Shown: in pieces, positions 1-8,722 of the stretch
Layout of the letters: every line of letters starts with the position of its first letter
Position numbering within the stretch: the first letter of the stretch is position 1
From: Sulfitobacter sp. W027
GTDB lineage: Bacteria > Pseudomonadota > Alphaproteobacteria > Rhodobacterales > Rhodobacteraceae
NCBI RefSeq assembly: GCF_025143985.1
Contig: NZ_CP083564.1
Location: 2,258,501 to 2,322,500, forward strand
Direction of reading: 5' to 3'
Length of the DNA: 64,000 nucleotides
Notes under the pieces: generated by a model
Seen by the model: the letters and a program-made list of their open reading frames with translations, nothing else
The model's database searches: none
Told to the model about the DNA's origin: nothing
Position numbers and translations under genes: made by a program

Positions 1-2
1 CC

Positions 3-110
3 CGGATGCGCGCTCGCCCCACACGGACCGACCGCACACCCTACGTCTACGCCCCGCGCACCACCTTCCTCATCGGACGGCTCTTGGGCCGCACCCGAGA
101 CCGCGACTAG
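3..110 (+). CDS. C-terminal end of an unidentified protein (partial)
   Basis: An open frame enters from the left edge and stops at 108-110. About 35 residues remain, rich in Arg, Thr and Pro, and they show no motif I recognise. It lies 72 bases upstream of metG on the same strand. No function can be given from this tail. Confidence 0.35.
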   Translation, partial: RMRARPTRTDRTPYVYAPRTTFLIGRLLGRTRDRD

Positions 111-136
111 ACTATTCCCGTCTTTTGCTGGCAACA

Positions 137-162
137 GCGCAGCCCTTGCGATAAGGCTGCGC
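137..162 (+). other. Hairpin in the metG leader
   Basis: An 8-bp perfect stem (137-144 with 155-162) closes a 10-base loop 20 bases before the metG start. No T-run follows, so a terminator for the upstream gene is doubtful. It may be a simple leader structure. Confidence 0.3.
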
Positions 163-182
163 CAAGCACCGGGAATATAGAT

Positions 183-1895
183 ATGACACGCCACCTCATC
201 ACCTCCGCCATCCCCTATATCAACGGGATCAAACATCTGGGTAACCTCGTGGGCAGCCAGTTGCCTGCCGACCTCTATGCCCGCTACCTGCGGGGGCGTG
301 GGCAGGAGGTTCTGTTCCTCTGCGCCACGGACGAACACGGCACCCCAGCCGAGCTGGCTGCCGCCAAGGCGGGCAAGCCGGTCGAAGAATATTGCGCCGA
401 AATGTATGAGACACAGGCCCGCATCGCCGAGGGCTTTGGTCTGAGCTTCGACCACTTCGGCCGCTCCTCCAGCCCGCAAAACCGCAAACTGACGCAGCAT
501 TTTGCGGGCGCGCTGGCGGACCAAGGCCTGATCGAAGAAGTCTCACAGCGCCAGATTTACTCCCCCACCGATGGCCGCTTTCTGCCCGACCGCTATGTCG
601 AAGGCACCTGCCCCAACTGCGGGTTTGAGGACGCGCGCGGCGATCAATGTGACAACTGCACCAAGCAGTTGGACCCCGAAGACCTAATTAATCCGCGCTC
701 CACCATTTCAGGCGCGACTGATCTGGAGATGCGCGAGACCAAGCATCTGTTCCTGCGCCAGAGCAAGCTGAAGGATGAGCTGGACGACTGGATCAATTCC
801 AAGACCGATTGGCCCGTGCTCACCACCTCCATTGCCAAGAAATGGCTGCATGACGGCGACGGTCTGCAGGACCGTGGCATCACCCGCGACCTGAGCTGGG
901 GCGTGCCGGTGAAGCGCGGCGATCGGGACTGGCCGGGAATGGAAGGCAAGGTCTTCTATGTCTGGTTCGACGCGCCCATCGAATACATCGCCTGCGCGCA
1001 GGAGTGGGTCGATGCGGGCAAAGGGTCTGATTGGGAAAGCTGGTGGCGTACCGACAAGGGCGCGGATGACGTGCGCTACACCCAGTTCATGGGCAAGGAC
1101 AACGTGCCTTTCCATACCCTCAGCTTCCCGGCCACGATCAAGGGCTCGGGCGAGCCGTGGAAGCTGGTGGATTACATCAAATCTTTCAACTACCTGACCT
1201 ATGATGGCGGGCAGTTCTCCACCTCGCGCGGGCGCGGTGTGTTCATGGATCAGGCGCTGGAAATCCTACCGGCGGACTACTGGCGCTGGTGGCTCTTGAG
1301 CCATGCGCCAGAGACATCGGACGCGGAGTTCACTTGGGAAAACTTCCAAGCCTCGGTGAACAAGGATCTGGCCGATGTGCTGGGCAATTTCATCAGCCGG
1401 ATCACCAAGTTCTGCCGCTCCAAGTTTGGCGAAGCGGTGCCGGAGGCGGGCGAATATGGGGAGGCCGAACAGGCGCTGATCGAAGACATCACTGCCCGCG
1501 TCGCGCGTTATGAGACGCTGATGGAAGCCATGGAGGTCCGCAAATCCGCCGCCGAACTGCGCGGCATATGGGCGGCGGGGAACGAATACCTGCAAGCCCA
1601 AGCACCTTGGACCACGTTCAAGACCGACCCCGACAAAGCGGCGGCACAGGTCCGGCTGGCGCTCAACCTGATCCCGCTCTACGCGGTGCTTTCTGCCCCG
1701 TTCATCCCCACGGCCTCGGCGTCGATGCTCGAAGCGATGAAGGTCGAAGACATGCCTTGGCCCGACGACGTGCTAGCCGCCTTGGGCAAACTCGCCCCCG
1801 GCCATGCCTTTGATGTGCCTGAGGTGCTTTTTGCCAAGATCAGCGATGAGGACCGGGAGAATTGGTCGGAACGTTTCGCGGGCAAGCGGCATTGA
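183..1895 (+). CDS. metG: Methionine--tRNA ligase
   Basis: Cytoplasmic class I aminoacyl-tRNA synthetase that charges tRNA-Met with methionine. The 570-residue protein starts with the Rossmann fold typical of MetG; the HIGH-type signature appears as HLGN near residue 19. A zinc knuckle with four cysteines (CPNC and CDNC, near residues 145-160) follows, and the KMSKS-type loop appears as FSTSRGRG near residue 345. The length and the FSTS variant fit the short alphaproteobacterial/archaeal-type MetG, which lacks the C-terminal tRNA-binding domain. A strong bidirectional hairpin lies just after the stop. It looks monocistronic and complete. Confidence 0.97.
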   Translation: MTRHLITSAIPYINGIKHLGNLVGSQLPADLYARYLRGRGQEVLFLCATDEHGTPAELAAAKAGKPVEEYCAEMYETQARIAEGFGLSFDHFGRSSSPQNRKLTQHFAGALADQGLIEEVSQRQIYSPTDGRFLPDRYVEGTCPNCGFEDARGDQCDNCTKQLDPEDLINPRSTISGATDLEMRETKHLFLRQSKLKDELDDWINSKTDWPVLTTSIAKKWLHDGDGLQDRGITRDLSWGVPVKRGDRDWPGMEGKVFYVWFDAPIEYIACAQEWVDAGKGSDWESWWRTDKGADDVRYTQFMGKDNVPFHTLSFPATIKGSGEPWKLVDYIKSFNYLTYDGGQFSTSRGRGVFMDQALEILPADYWRWWLLSHAPETSDAEFTWENFQASVNKDLADVLGNFISRITKFCRSKFGEAVPEAGEYGEAEQALIEDITARVARYETLMEAMEVRKSAAELRGIWAAGNEYLQAQAPWTTFKTDPDKAAAQVRLALNLIPLYAVLSAPFIPTASASMLEAMKVEDMPWPDDVLAALGKLAPGHAFDVPEVLFAKISDEDRENWSERFAGKRH

Positions 1896-1904
1896 TCTGA
1901 AACA

Positions 1905-1942
1905 ATAAAACAGCGGCGCACCGCGATGAGCCGCTGTTTTAT
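1905..1942. terminator. Bidirectional intrinsic terminator
   Basis: A perfect 13-bp stem (1905-1917 with 1930-1942) has a 12-base loop and A-rich/T-rich flanks. It sits between the convergent metG and the PAS-domain ORF and can serve both strands. Confidence 0.85.
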
Positions 1943-1993
1943 TTGCGCGATGCCCGCTTCAAATGCCGCGTCGTGTTTCTGGTGCTCCCTGTT

Positions 1994-2482
1994 CTACGGC
2001 TTCTTCAGTATCAGGCCCTTCGCTGCGACCTCTACCCCCAGAAATTGCAGGCCTTGAACCGTGCCATCTGGCGCTTGCAGGGCGGTGAACCGGCCTTCGA
2101 CAGTGCGGGCCGTCTCTTCCCCCGGGTGCATCTCGAAACATCCCGATTGCTGCTGACCTCGCAAGACCTGCGCAAACAAACTTTCGATTGCGGCCCCGTC
2201 GCTCAGGCGCGGGCCAAATAGATCGATGATGCGTTGGTCGGTAAGGCAGTCCCCCAACCCAAAGGTGACACCGCATGCCGCCTCATTGGCGTGGCGCACA
2301 CGTCCGGCTGGATCAAAAACCACCTCAATCTCAGCGCTTTCCACTCTGACGAGAGGTGCTGCACTGTCCTCATTCAAATGACCTTCGTGTCTCGAATAAT
2401 CAGCCTTCACAGCCGCATCGCCTTGGGTCGGACACTTAAGGCTCCCCCCGGGCCCATATTCTTCCACCCCATGAAACCCCAT
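1994..2482 (-). CDS. PAS-domain protein, small or truncated
   Basis: The C-terminal 110 or so residues read like a PAS sensory domain: a VVFDPAGRVRHANEAA strand-helix, then IIDLFGP, and a final strand pair ending LQFLGVEV. The first roughly 35 codons from the ATG run through a short tandem repeat and look non-coding, so the true start may be the TTG at 2377. No output domain is present, so it may be a remnant of a chemoreceptor or kinase, or a free-standing PAS protein. The neighbouring gene on the other side is a histidine kinase, which makes a signalling role plausible but unproven. Confidence 0.5.
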   Translation of the reverse strand: MGFHGVEEYGPGGSLKCPTQGDAAVKADYSRHEGHLNEDSAAPLVRVESAEIEVVFDPAGRVRHANEAACGVTFGLGDCLTDQRIIDLFGPRLSDGAAIESLFAQVLRGQQQSGCFEMHPGEETARTVEGRFTALQAPDGTVQGLQFLGVEVAAKGLILKKP

Positions 2483-2492
2483 GAAACCCCAT
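2466..2492. repeat. Short tandem repeat, 10-bp unit
   Basis: The unit atgaaacccc occurs twice in a row, followed by a third partial copy. It lies at the 5' edge of the PAS ORF and argues against the upstream ATG being its real start. Confidence 0.6.
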
Positions 2493-2866
2493 GTGACGCG
2501 GCAGCTTCCCCGAGGTCAAACTGACACCGCGTCGCGCAGCTGCACCATGGGTGGCCATTCGCTCGAGACACCGCAGACCCCCGCGCCACCTCAGTCGCGC
2601 GGAGAACCACCACAACAGATGGGCTCCCCTTTGACACAGACCGAATACCAATCTTTGCAATGGGTTAATCGGACTTGTTCCACCCCTCGACCCTGCCATC
2701 TCGCCCCCTAAGAATAACCGAGCCCTCAGGCTCACTGCTATAGGAGGCCTAGCCGCTAGGTCTTACGACCCAGTTAAAGAGACGGCACAGTGTAAACTTG
2801 AGAGGGCCATATTTTGGCCCTATTCGCACAGCAATTAATTAAGTGTTAAATTTAGTTAGGATAAAA
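2483..2866. other. Intergenic region without a credible gene
   Basis: About 380 bases separate the PAS ORF and the kinase. The short frames here have no domain and poor starts. The only structure I see is a 7-bp hairpin at 2803-2821 (agggcca/tggccct), followed by AT-rich sequence that probably holds the kinase promoter. Confidence 0.5.
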
Positions 2867-4408
2867 ATGTTCCGGGTCGCCCATAGTATTCATCATGACC
2901 ACGACCTTGGGCTGGTGCTGCTGGCGGCCCTGCTGTGCGTTTTTGGAAGTTGGGTCGTCTCGCGGCTCTATCACCATGTGCTTGAGCAGCCGCGCTCACA
3001 GGCGATGATCTGGTGTTACCTCACCGCGATGACCGCCGGGGTTACGATTTGGTGCACCCATTTCATTGCGATTCTCGCCTATCAGCTTGATGCGCCCGCA
3101 ACGTTCCACTTTTCGCTGACGTTCCTGTCGCTGATCATCGCCATTGTCGGATCGACATTGGGCGTCATTATCGCAGGCGTAATCAAGTCGCGCCGCGCAA
3201 CGCTCTTGGGCGGGACGATCTTTGGACTGGCGATCTCGGCCATGCATTACACCGGCATGATCGCCTACCGGGTGCAGGGCGCGATCAATTGGGACATGGG
3301 CTATCTGACCGCCTCAGTGATCATTGCAGTGGTGCTCGCGACGCTCGCGCTCGGCGCTGCGCGGCGCGGGGGGCTGGGCAGTATCTTGTGGATGACAGCG
3401 CTCTTGGCCTTGGGCATCATCCTTTTGCACTTCACCGGCATGGCCGCCTTTCAGGTGACACCGCTCACCGCGCAGCCGCTCTATGTCAATCCGGTCGAGT
3501 ACCGCCTTATTGCACTTATCATCGCGGGCACAGCCGCCATTATCGCGTTGGCCGCGCTCTTTAGCTATGTCGTCGAAAATCGTACCCGCAATGAAAGCGT
3601 CGAAGAATTGCGCCAAGCCCGCGATGCCGCTGAAAGCGCAAGCCGTGCGAAATCGGAATTCATGAGCGTGCTCAGCCATGAGCTGCGCACCCCGCTGACC
3701 ATCGTTATCGGCTACGCCAGCTTCCTGTCGGAACTCAAACGCCACAACCTTGCCAAGCTCGCACCGGAGGAGAAACCGGCGTCTGAGCATTTCGACAAAA
3801 TGGGTGATCAGGCAGAACTTTACGGCCAGCGCATCAAATTCGCGGGCGGGCAATTGCTGACCATCATCAACGATATCCTCGACTACACAAATATGGAGCT
3901 CAACGACCTCGCGCTGGACAAGACCGCCTTCGACGCCCGCGAGCTGTTGGAGGAAGTGGTTGAGCTGCACCACGGCTCTGCCCATGACAAGTCCGCAACA
4001 CTGCATATCGACACGCCGCCGCTCACCGTCACAGCCGACCGCCGCCGTAGCCTGCAACTGCTCGGCCATATTGTCGGCAACGCGCTGAAATTCTCCAAGG
4101 CGCGCGATATTTACCTGCGAGTCCGGCCCCATACAGGCGGGTTCTGCTTTGATGTCGAAGACAATGGCGTGGGCATCGCCGCGCAAGATCTGGACCGCAT
4201 TTTCGAAGCCTTCACGCAGATCGAAGACGCCGATGACCGCGCCGAAGGCGGCACGGGTTTGGGGCTGGCGATTTGCAAGAAACTGGCCCTCGCCCATGGC
4301 GGCGACATCACGGTCAAAAGCACGCTTGGTCAGGGCACGACCTTTACCGTTTTCATATCCGGCGCCACGCAAATGGCGGAGCCTGCGATGCTCGCCCAAG
4401 CGAGCTAA
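2867..4408 (+). CDS. MHYT-domain membrane sensor histidine kinase
   Basis: Inner-membrane two-component sensor. The first roughly 240 residues form seven membrane segments with the repeated MHYT signature (THFIAIL, AMHYTGM, LHFTGM), a sensor module proposed to bind metal and sense a diatomic gas or redox state. A HisKA domain follows with the phospho-acceptor His271 in SHELRTPL, then an HATPase domain with the N-box (GNALKFSK) and the glycine boxes DNGVGI and GTGLGLAI. I prefer the ATG at 2867, preceded by ttagg, over the GTG at 2843. No cognate response regulator is adjacent. The gene ends 14 bases before the left boundary of the integrated element, so its downstream context may have been altered by the insertion. 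Confidence 0.88.
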   Translation: MFRVAHSIHHDHDLGLVLLAALLCVFGSWVVSRLYHHVLEQPRSQAMIWCYLTAMTAGVTIWCTHFIAILAYQLDAPATFHFSLTFLSLIIAIVGSTLGVIIAGVIKSRRATLLGGTIFGLAISAMHYTGMIAYRVQGAINWDMGYLTASVIIAVVLATLALGAARRGGLGSILWMTALLALGIILLHFTGMAAFQVTPLTAQPLYVNPVEYRLIALIIAGTAAIIALAALFSYVVENRTRNESVEELRQARDAAESASRAKSEFMSVLSHELRTPLTIVIGYASFLSELKRHNLAKLAPEEKPASEHFDKMGDQAELYGQRIKFAGGQLLTIINDILDYTNMELNDLALDKTAFDARELLEEVVELHHGSAHDKSATLHIDTPPLTVTADRRRSLQLLGHIVGNALKFSKARDIYLRVRPHTGGFCFDVEDNGVGIAAQDLDRIFEAFTQIEDADDRAEGGTGLGLAICKKLALAHGGDITVKSTLGQGTTFTVFISGATQMAEPAMLAQAS

Positions 4409-4421
4409 GTTTCGGCAAAAG

Positions 4422-4437
4422 TGGTGCGGGCGGTGGG
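4422..4437. repeat. Left attachment site of the tRNA-Leu element
   Basis: Sixteen bases (tggtgcgggcggtggg) are identical to 11427-11442, which are the CCA, discriminator, acceptor stem and first T-arm bases of tRNA-Leu(UAA). This is the expected displaced 3' end of the original tRNA gene after integration. Confidence 0.8.
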
Positions 4438-4580
4438 CATCCAACTACTATATCTTGATGCACCACGGAATGCCGAACCCCCAGTAAAATAGTTGCATCT
4501 GCTGGATTTCTTGTATCAAGGCACTTCACAATACCCCGTGGCATACCATATCTTGAGGGGGATAGAGAGGTGGACTGATA

Positions 4581-5780
4581 ATGGGCCGCGCAACAAATCG
4601 ACTGAGTGCATCGGCGGTCAAAGCCGCGCCCGCTGGCAAACATGCGGATGGCGGAGGTCTCTGGCTGGTCAAGCGACCCGATGGCGGCGCGCAGTGGGTG
4701 CTTCGTGTCACCCCGCACGGTAGACGGCGCGAGATGGGCCTTGGGGCTTATCCGGACGTTTCACTGAAAGAGGCCCGCGAGTCTGCGGAGCAATGGCGGA
4801 GACTTGTGCGGGAAGGTCTGGACCCTATCAAGGAACGGGAACGACAGCGCCGTGAAGCGGCCCGCAACATTCACAAGCTGGCTGATATCGCTTTGGACGC
4901 GTTCGAAAGCCGCAAGGCTGAGCTTAAAGGTGACGGTAAGGCGGGGCGCTGGTTCTCCCCTCTCGAATTGCACATCCTGCCAAAGCTGGGGCAAGTGCCA
5001 GTAGCAGATATCGACCAGCGAGACATTCGCGACACCCTTGCGCCTATCTGGCACACCAAAGCCGCGACTGCCGAAAAAGCAATGAGCCGCCTGAACATCG
5101 TCCTGCGACACGCGGCGGCGCTGGGGCTGGAGGTGGATCTGCAAGCGACCGAAAAGGCTAAGGCGCTACTAGGTCGCCAACGACACACTGTCACGAATGT
5201 TCCCTCTCTGCCTTGGCAAGAGGTGCCAGCTTTCTACCAGTCGCTTGGCGGCAGTATTACAGAACTGGCGCTGCGCTTGCTAATCTTGACCGGAGCGCGG
5301 TCTGGGCCAGTGCGGAATATCCATATTGACCAAATCGAAGGCGATGTTTGGACCATTCCGGCAGAGGGCATGAAGGGCCGCAAAGATGCGACAAAAGACT
5401 TCCGCATCCCTTTGTCGAAAGAGGCCCAGCGCGTGATTGCAGAGGCGCGCAAGTTTGCTCGCGACGGATTTTTGTTTCCTAGTGTCAAACGTGGCGTGAT
5501 TTCTGATATGACTATGACTGCGTTTATGAAGCGTCGGGGCATGGCCGAACGCCCTCATGGATTCCGTACATCTTTACGTGTCTGGCTGGCAGAGGCCACT
5601 GACGCTCCCTATGACGTCGCAGAAATATGCATTAGCCATGTCGTAGGCTCAAAAACAGTACAAGCTTACAAGCGGACAGACTACTTAGAACGACGCCGAG
5701 CACTTTTGGAGCGATGGGCAGATGTTGTAGCCGCTGAAAGTCCAGAGATACTTCGTTTTGTCGGAGCGAAAGCCCCATGA
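4581..5780 (+). CDS. Tyrosine-type site-specific integrase (DUF4102 family)
   Basis: Catalyses integration and excision of the element at tRNA-Leu. The N-terminal roughly 80 residues are the DUF4102 arm-binding domain (DGGGLWLVKRPDG, LGAYPDVSLKEAR), then a SAM-like core-binding domain, then the catalytic domain. The recombinase residues are visible: the first Arg in LTGARSGPVRNI, HGFR for the His-x-x-Arg pair, ISHVVG, and the nucleophile Tyr in AYKRTDYLERRR. The 399-residue length is normal, so it looks active. A purine-rich ribosome site (gagagg) precedes the ATG. Its stop overlaps the next start (ATGA), so the integrase and the paralog pair are translationally coupled. Confidence 0.93.
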   Translation: MGRATNRLSASAVKAAPAGKHADGGGLWLVKRPDGGAQWVLRVTPHGRRREMGLGAYPDVSLKEARESAEQWRRLVREGLDPIKERERQRREAARNIHKLADIALDAFESRKAELKGDGKAGRWFSPLELHILPKLGQVPVADIDQRDIRDTLAPIWHTKAATAEKAMSRLNIVLRHAAALGLEVDLQATEKAKALLGRQRHTVTNVPSLPWQEVPAFYQSLGGSITELALRLLILTGARSGPVRNIHIDQIEGDVWTIPAEGMKGRKDATKDFRIPLSKEAQRVIAEARKFARDGFLFPSVKRGVISDMTMTAFMKRRGMAERPHGFRTSLRVWLAEATDAPYDVAEICISHVVGSKTVQAYKRTDYLERRRALLERWADVVAAESPEILRFVGAKAP

Positions 5781-6622
5781 CACCTAATGCGAAGAAGTTC
5801 AAAGTCGGGCTTGACGAGTATTGGAGTGTACCTGCTGAGGATTTGCCGGAAATGGGTATATCTGTGGTTGGGAACTATATATTTCCGGTCGAGAAGCCAG
5901 ACGATAAATTAAAGTTCCCATCTTCAAGCTCTAGCGAGAATATGGGGTTCTATGCGACCTCCGGCGCGATTCAACACTTTGTCAATCGAGAGCGGCCCTA
6001 TGGACCACCCGCGCCCATTCGCCCGTCGGATCAATCGAAGGGTTTTGCCGCGATACAATTAGCGCTGTTTGACGATTTAGAGGTAGATTTTGAATGCCTT
6101 GAAGTCCTCAATGCCCATGGCTGGCTGGAGAGGAACGGCGAGATTAAGCGAGATTTAGTCGCGGATATTGCTAAGATAGACGGCGTTTGCTCCATAACTA
6201 AAGCAAAAATTCAGTTTGGAGAAAATTGGGAGGTTCTTCTTCTGGAACGCGCTGCCGTTCATTTTGCCGAACCACTTTCAAGGCTTTGGTATGCCGCGAA
6301 CATTCGGTCACTTTATTATGCGCACCATGATGATATCCGCGTAGGCTACCTGTGGGCCGAATATCGGTTTAAAATGAAAATGGAACTGAATACCCTTAGA
6401 GGAGAAAAGGTTCTGAAGGCGGCAGCTAAAGCGGCAGATCAAACAAATTCGGCCCATATTGGCCTTAGAGAAGCCCGCTTCAGAGTGATGGAGAGGTTTG
6501 TTCCGACAATCGGGCCTGACAAAGCCGCCATTGAATGTGAACTACGAGGGCTCGGGAGCGCTCAGGCCGTCAAACGTCAGTGGAATAGGTTTCAAGGCGG
6601 AGGGAGAGACACCCCAAAATGA
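5777..6622 (+). CDS. Unknown protein, first of a tandem paralog pair
   Basis: A 281-residue soluble protein without signal peptide or membrane segment; I recognise no family. From about residue 165 it shares a block with the next gene: WYAAN, GYLWxEYRxKM, QTNxAH and LREARFR. Its last roughly 36 residues (VPTIGPDKAAIECELRGLG and onward) are the same in both. The start overlaps the integrase stop by 4 bases and its own stop overlaps the next ATG, so all three form one operon. Codon use is AT-richer than the chromosome, consistent with transfer. The C-terminal block suggests a small helical DNA- or protein-binding unit, but that is a guess. Confidence 0.75.
   Translation: MTPNAKKFKVGLDEYWSVPAEDLPEMGISVVGNYIFPVEKPDDKLKFPSSSSSENMGFYATSGAIQHFVNRERPYGPPAPIRPSDQSKGFAAIQLALFDDLEVDFECLEVLNAHGWLERNGEIKRDLVADIAKIDGVCSITKAKIQFGENWEVLLLERAAVHFAEPLSRLWYAANIRSLYYAHHDDIRVGYLWAEYRFKMKMELNTLRGEKVLKAAAKAADQTNSAHIGLREARFRVMERFVPTIGPDKAAIECELRGLGSAQAVKRQWNRFQGGGRDTPK
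6487..6594 (+). repeat. 108-bp direct repeat, copy A
   Basis: Matches 7314-7421 at 107 of 108 bases (the single difference is T at 6497 against C at 7324). It encodes the shared C-terminus of the tandem paralogs, whose upstream halves have diverged strongly. Confidence 0.95.
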
Positions 6623-7443
6623 AACCCCCTCTCGATAAGCTAGTCACGATAGATGGCATAGAATTTACCGTAATTGACCATCCTTCCGGAGAACGGTGGC
6701 TGGCTCCGCATGATTCAGAGAAGCAAAAAAAGCATTTCCCTGTAGAATGGCCACTTCTGCAATCTTATCTAACTGCCTCTCGCGGCATCTCTGCTCACAT
6801 ACTCGATCCGTTCTCGGATAGAGAAAACAAAGAACTCGGCTTGCCTTCAAACCGTTCAACCTCTGGTTTTTCGGCTGCCCACCTCAACCTCACTGGCGAT
6901 TGGAATTTCTATCCGGAGTGTATGGATGTTCTAGATGCCAACGATTGGCTAGCGGAACCGTATGGCCCACTTTCAAAGCAGATATTGGAAACCGTGTGCC
7001 GTGAGGATGGAGAGGGCATCTTGACCAAATCACAGGATGTCTTCGGGGATGGATGGGAACATTACATTGCGGAGAGAGCTAGCATATATGTCACCGAACC
7101 GTTTACGCGCGTTTGGTACGCGGCGAATATGCTGTCGGCCTATTTTGCGCGAAACGATGAGCTCTTATTTGGTTACCTTTGGTGCGAATATCGTCTTAAA
7201 ATGCGCATGGAGAGAAATGCTCGCACTGGCTCAAAAGTAATCGCAGGAACTAAACTCGCGGCCCACCAAACCAACATTGCTCATTCCAGTCTTAGAGAAG
7301 CACGCTTTAGGATGATGGAGAGGCTTGTTCCGACAATCGGGCCTGACAAAGCCGCCATTGAATGTGAACTACGAGGGCTCGGGAGCGCTCAGGCCGTCAA
7401 ACGTCAGTGGAATAGGTTTCAGAGCAAAAAGAGGGACACCTAG
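6619..7443 (+). CDS. Unknown protein, second of a tandem paralog pair
   Basis: A 274-residue paralog of the preceding gene, roughly 60% identical over the block WYAAN to LREARFR, much more divergent before it, and identical for about 36 residues at the end. No signal peptide, membrane helix or known catalytic motif is visible. Its ATG overlaps the upstream stop (ATGA), so co-expression in near-equal amounts is likely. Two diverged copies kept side by side could form a hetero-oligomer or recognise different partners through their variable N-terminal halves; this is inference only. Confidence 0.75.
   Translation: MKPPLDKLVTIDGIEFTVIDHPSGERWLAPHDSEKQKKHFPVEWPLLQSYLTASRGISAHILDPFSDRENKELGLPSNRSTSGFSAAHLNLTGDWNFYPECMDVLDANDWLAEPYGPLSKQILETVCREDGEGILTKSQDVFGDGWEHYIAERASIYVTEPFTRVWYAANMLSAYFARNDELLFGYLWCEYRLKMRMERNARTGSKVIAGTKLAAHQTNIAHSSLREARFRMMERLVPTIGPDKAAIECELRGLGSAQAVKRQWNRFQSKKRDT
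7314..7421 (+). repeat. 108-bp direct repeat, copy B
   Basis: Second copy of the near-perfect repeat described at 6487-6594; the offset is 827 bases. Recombination between the copies would remove exactly one gene unit in frame. Confidence 0.95.
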
Positions 7444-7502
7444 GCCGCTGTCCCGAAGTCAGATCGGTAGAAGTGTTTCATGCGACAACATGGAGCACAA
7501 AC

Positions 7503-7673
7503 ATGCAGTATCTTTCATTTCGCGACCTTCAAGCCAAGCTCGGCGGACGTGGCCGCACCACCATCTATCGTGACGTCGATCTAGGCCGCTTGCCTAAACC
7601 ACTAAAAATTGGCTCCCGTCTTTACTGGAACGAAGCTGATATCGACGCCATCCTTCAAGCAAATGCCAAATAA
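7503..7673 (+). CDS. AlpA-family phage-type transcriptional regulator
   Basis: A 56-residue protein with the helix-turn-helix layout of AlpA/HTH_17 proteins: FRDLQAKLGGRGRTTIYRDV is the recognition region and the end (LKIGSRLYWNEADIDAIL) is the family's short strand-helix cap. Such proteins switch on integrase or excision in P4-like elements. I use the ATG at 7503, seven bases after ggag, rather than the upstream frame start at 7473. It sits just after the integrase/paralog operon and likely controls it or the small-gene chain downstream. Confidence 0.85.
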   Translation: MQYLSFRDLQAKLGGRGRTTIYRDVDLGRLPKPLKIGSRLYWNEADIDAILQANAK

Positions 7674-7784
7674 CCACATCCCCGCCATGCAGAGCGCATG
7701 GGCGGCGGATGTAGCGTTTTCCGTGGAAGGAATGCTTGCACCCTACCCCCAGCGCCTTGCGGCATCAACCGTGAGGACTTCCCT

Positions 7785-8072
7785 ATGTCTCAAGACCGTT
7801 TTTACTCTAGCGACTCTCATGTGTTTTGGACGTGCAAAGCACTGCTGGACAAGCGCACCATCAGCCACAAGACCGAGATACGCGAGGTTAAAGGATGGCG
7901 GCTCGGCGCTATCATCCACCGACTACGCCACCACTACGACTGGCCGATCTATGCCGAGTATCGCGGCCCGCAGAACGTTGCGCATTATTCCCTGAAAGCA
8001 GGGGTAGACCGCAGCAAGCTGCGCTTCCCTCCGTCCGCGCGCGCCTTGGCTGATGAAGGGGGCGCAAAATGA
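7785..8072 (+). CDS. Winged-helix-like small protein
   Basis: Ninety-five residues from the ATG at 7785, preceded by gagg. The central part (CKALLDKRTISHKTEI, GWRLGAIIHRLRHHYDWPI) reads like the wHTH domain found in many Rhodobacterales prophage hypotheticals, with a following strand (NVAHYSL). It has no catalytic motif. Its stop overlaps the next start (ATGA), beginning a chain of overlapping small genes. A DNA-binding role in replication or regulation of the element is likely but inferred. Confidence 0.65.
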   Translation: MSQDRFYSSDSHVFWTCKALLDKRTISHKTEIREVKGWRLGAIIHRLRHHYDWPIYAEYRGPQNVAHYSLKAGVDRSKLRFPPSARALADEGGAK

Positions 8073-8170
8073 CCCCTGCTATCATTCGCCGCCTGTGCCG
8101 CCAGTTTGGCCTGACCGATACACAAGCCCGCTTGATCTGGGCGCTGCACTATGGGGGCAAACATGACTGA
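8069..8170 (+). CDS. Tiny 33-residue ORF in the overlap chain
   Basis: Runs from an ATG overlapping the previous stop to a TGA inside the next start region. The sequence (MTPAIIRRLCRQFGLTDTQA) is basic and helix-forming and resembles a lone helix-turn-helix half. The tight overlap at both ends supports real coding; size alone makes it uncertain. Confidence 0.4.
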   Translation: MTPAIIRRLCRQFGLTDTQARLIWALHYGGKHD

Positions 8171-8333
8171 CCCACATACGCGCATAACTAAAGACAAAGG
8201 CAAATGGCACGTCATGGCCCGCAGGACCGCGCAGGGAGCCGCAGAAGGCGTCTGGGTGTCTCTAGGTGGCTGCGCTTGCCAGATGACTGCTGTGCGGCTC
8301 TGGCTGGCCTGTCTTACGGTGGACAAACGCTGA
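8163..8333 (+). CDS. Small unknown protein, 56 residues
   Basis: Starts at the ATG at 8163, just after a run of five G, and overlaps both neighbours (the stop shares bases with the ATG at 8333). No domain is recognised. Coding support comes from the overlap pattern only. Confidence 0.4.
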   Translation: MTDPHTRITKDKGKWHVMARRTAQGAAEGVWVSLGGCACQMTAVRLWLACLTVDKR

Positions 8334-8722
8334 TGGCAGGCAAACCATACAAACACAAAAAGAGGGGGGCTGGGCGTTTCGTCCAGCTTCCCGAATGGGT
8401 GCTGGCGACACCAGCATGGGCTACCCTGCCCCCCGGTCCACGCGCGCTCTACGTTGAATTGAAACGGCGCTACAACGGCGCAAACAACGGCGAGATATTC
8501 CTCAGTCACCGCGACGCGGCAGTTGCCTTGCACGTTCACCGCAACACGGTCGGGCCTTGGTTCAAGATGCTAGAGGAACGCGGCTTCATCCACATGACCC
8601 GCGCCCCGCACCTTGGCTCTTCCGGCGTTGGTCGCGCATCGACATGGGCATTGGCAGAGGCGTCTACAATCGACGGCAGTAGAGCGTCGCTAGCCTTCAA
8701 GAAATGGAGAATCCCCGCATGA
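8333..8722 (+). CDS. Helix-turn-helix protein, possible replication/regulatory factor
   Basis: A 129-residue protein starting at the ATG that overlaps the upstream stop (TGATG). It has a basic N-terminus (KPYKHKKRGAGRF) and a winged-helix reading: LSHRDAAVALHVHRNTVGPWFKMLEERGFI is a clear helix-turn-helix followed by a wing (HMTRAPHLG). Similar proteins sit next to AlpA in alphaproteobacterial prophages and small integrative elements and are usually left as hypothetical. It may bind the element's origin or promoters. The start at 8204 in the same frame would overlap the previous gene heavily and is unlikely. Confidence 0.65.
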   Translation: MAGKPYKHKKRGAGRFVQLPEWVLATPAWATLPPGPRALYVELKRRYNGANNGEIFLSHRDAAVALHVHRNTVGPWFKMLEERGFIHMTRAPHLGSSGVGRASTWALAEASTIDGSRASLAFKKWRIPA

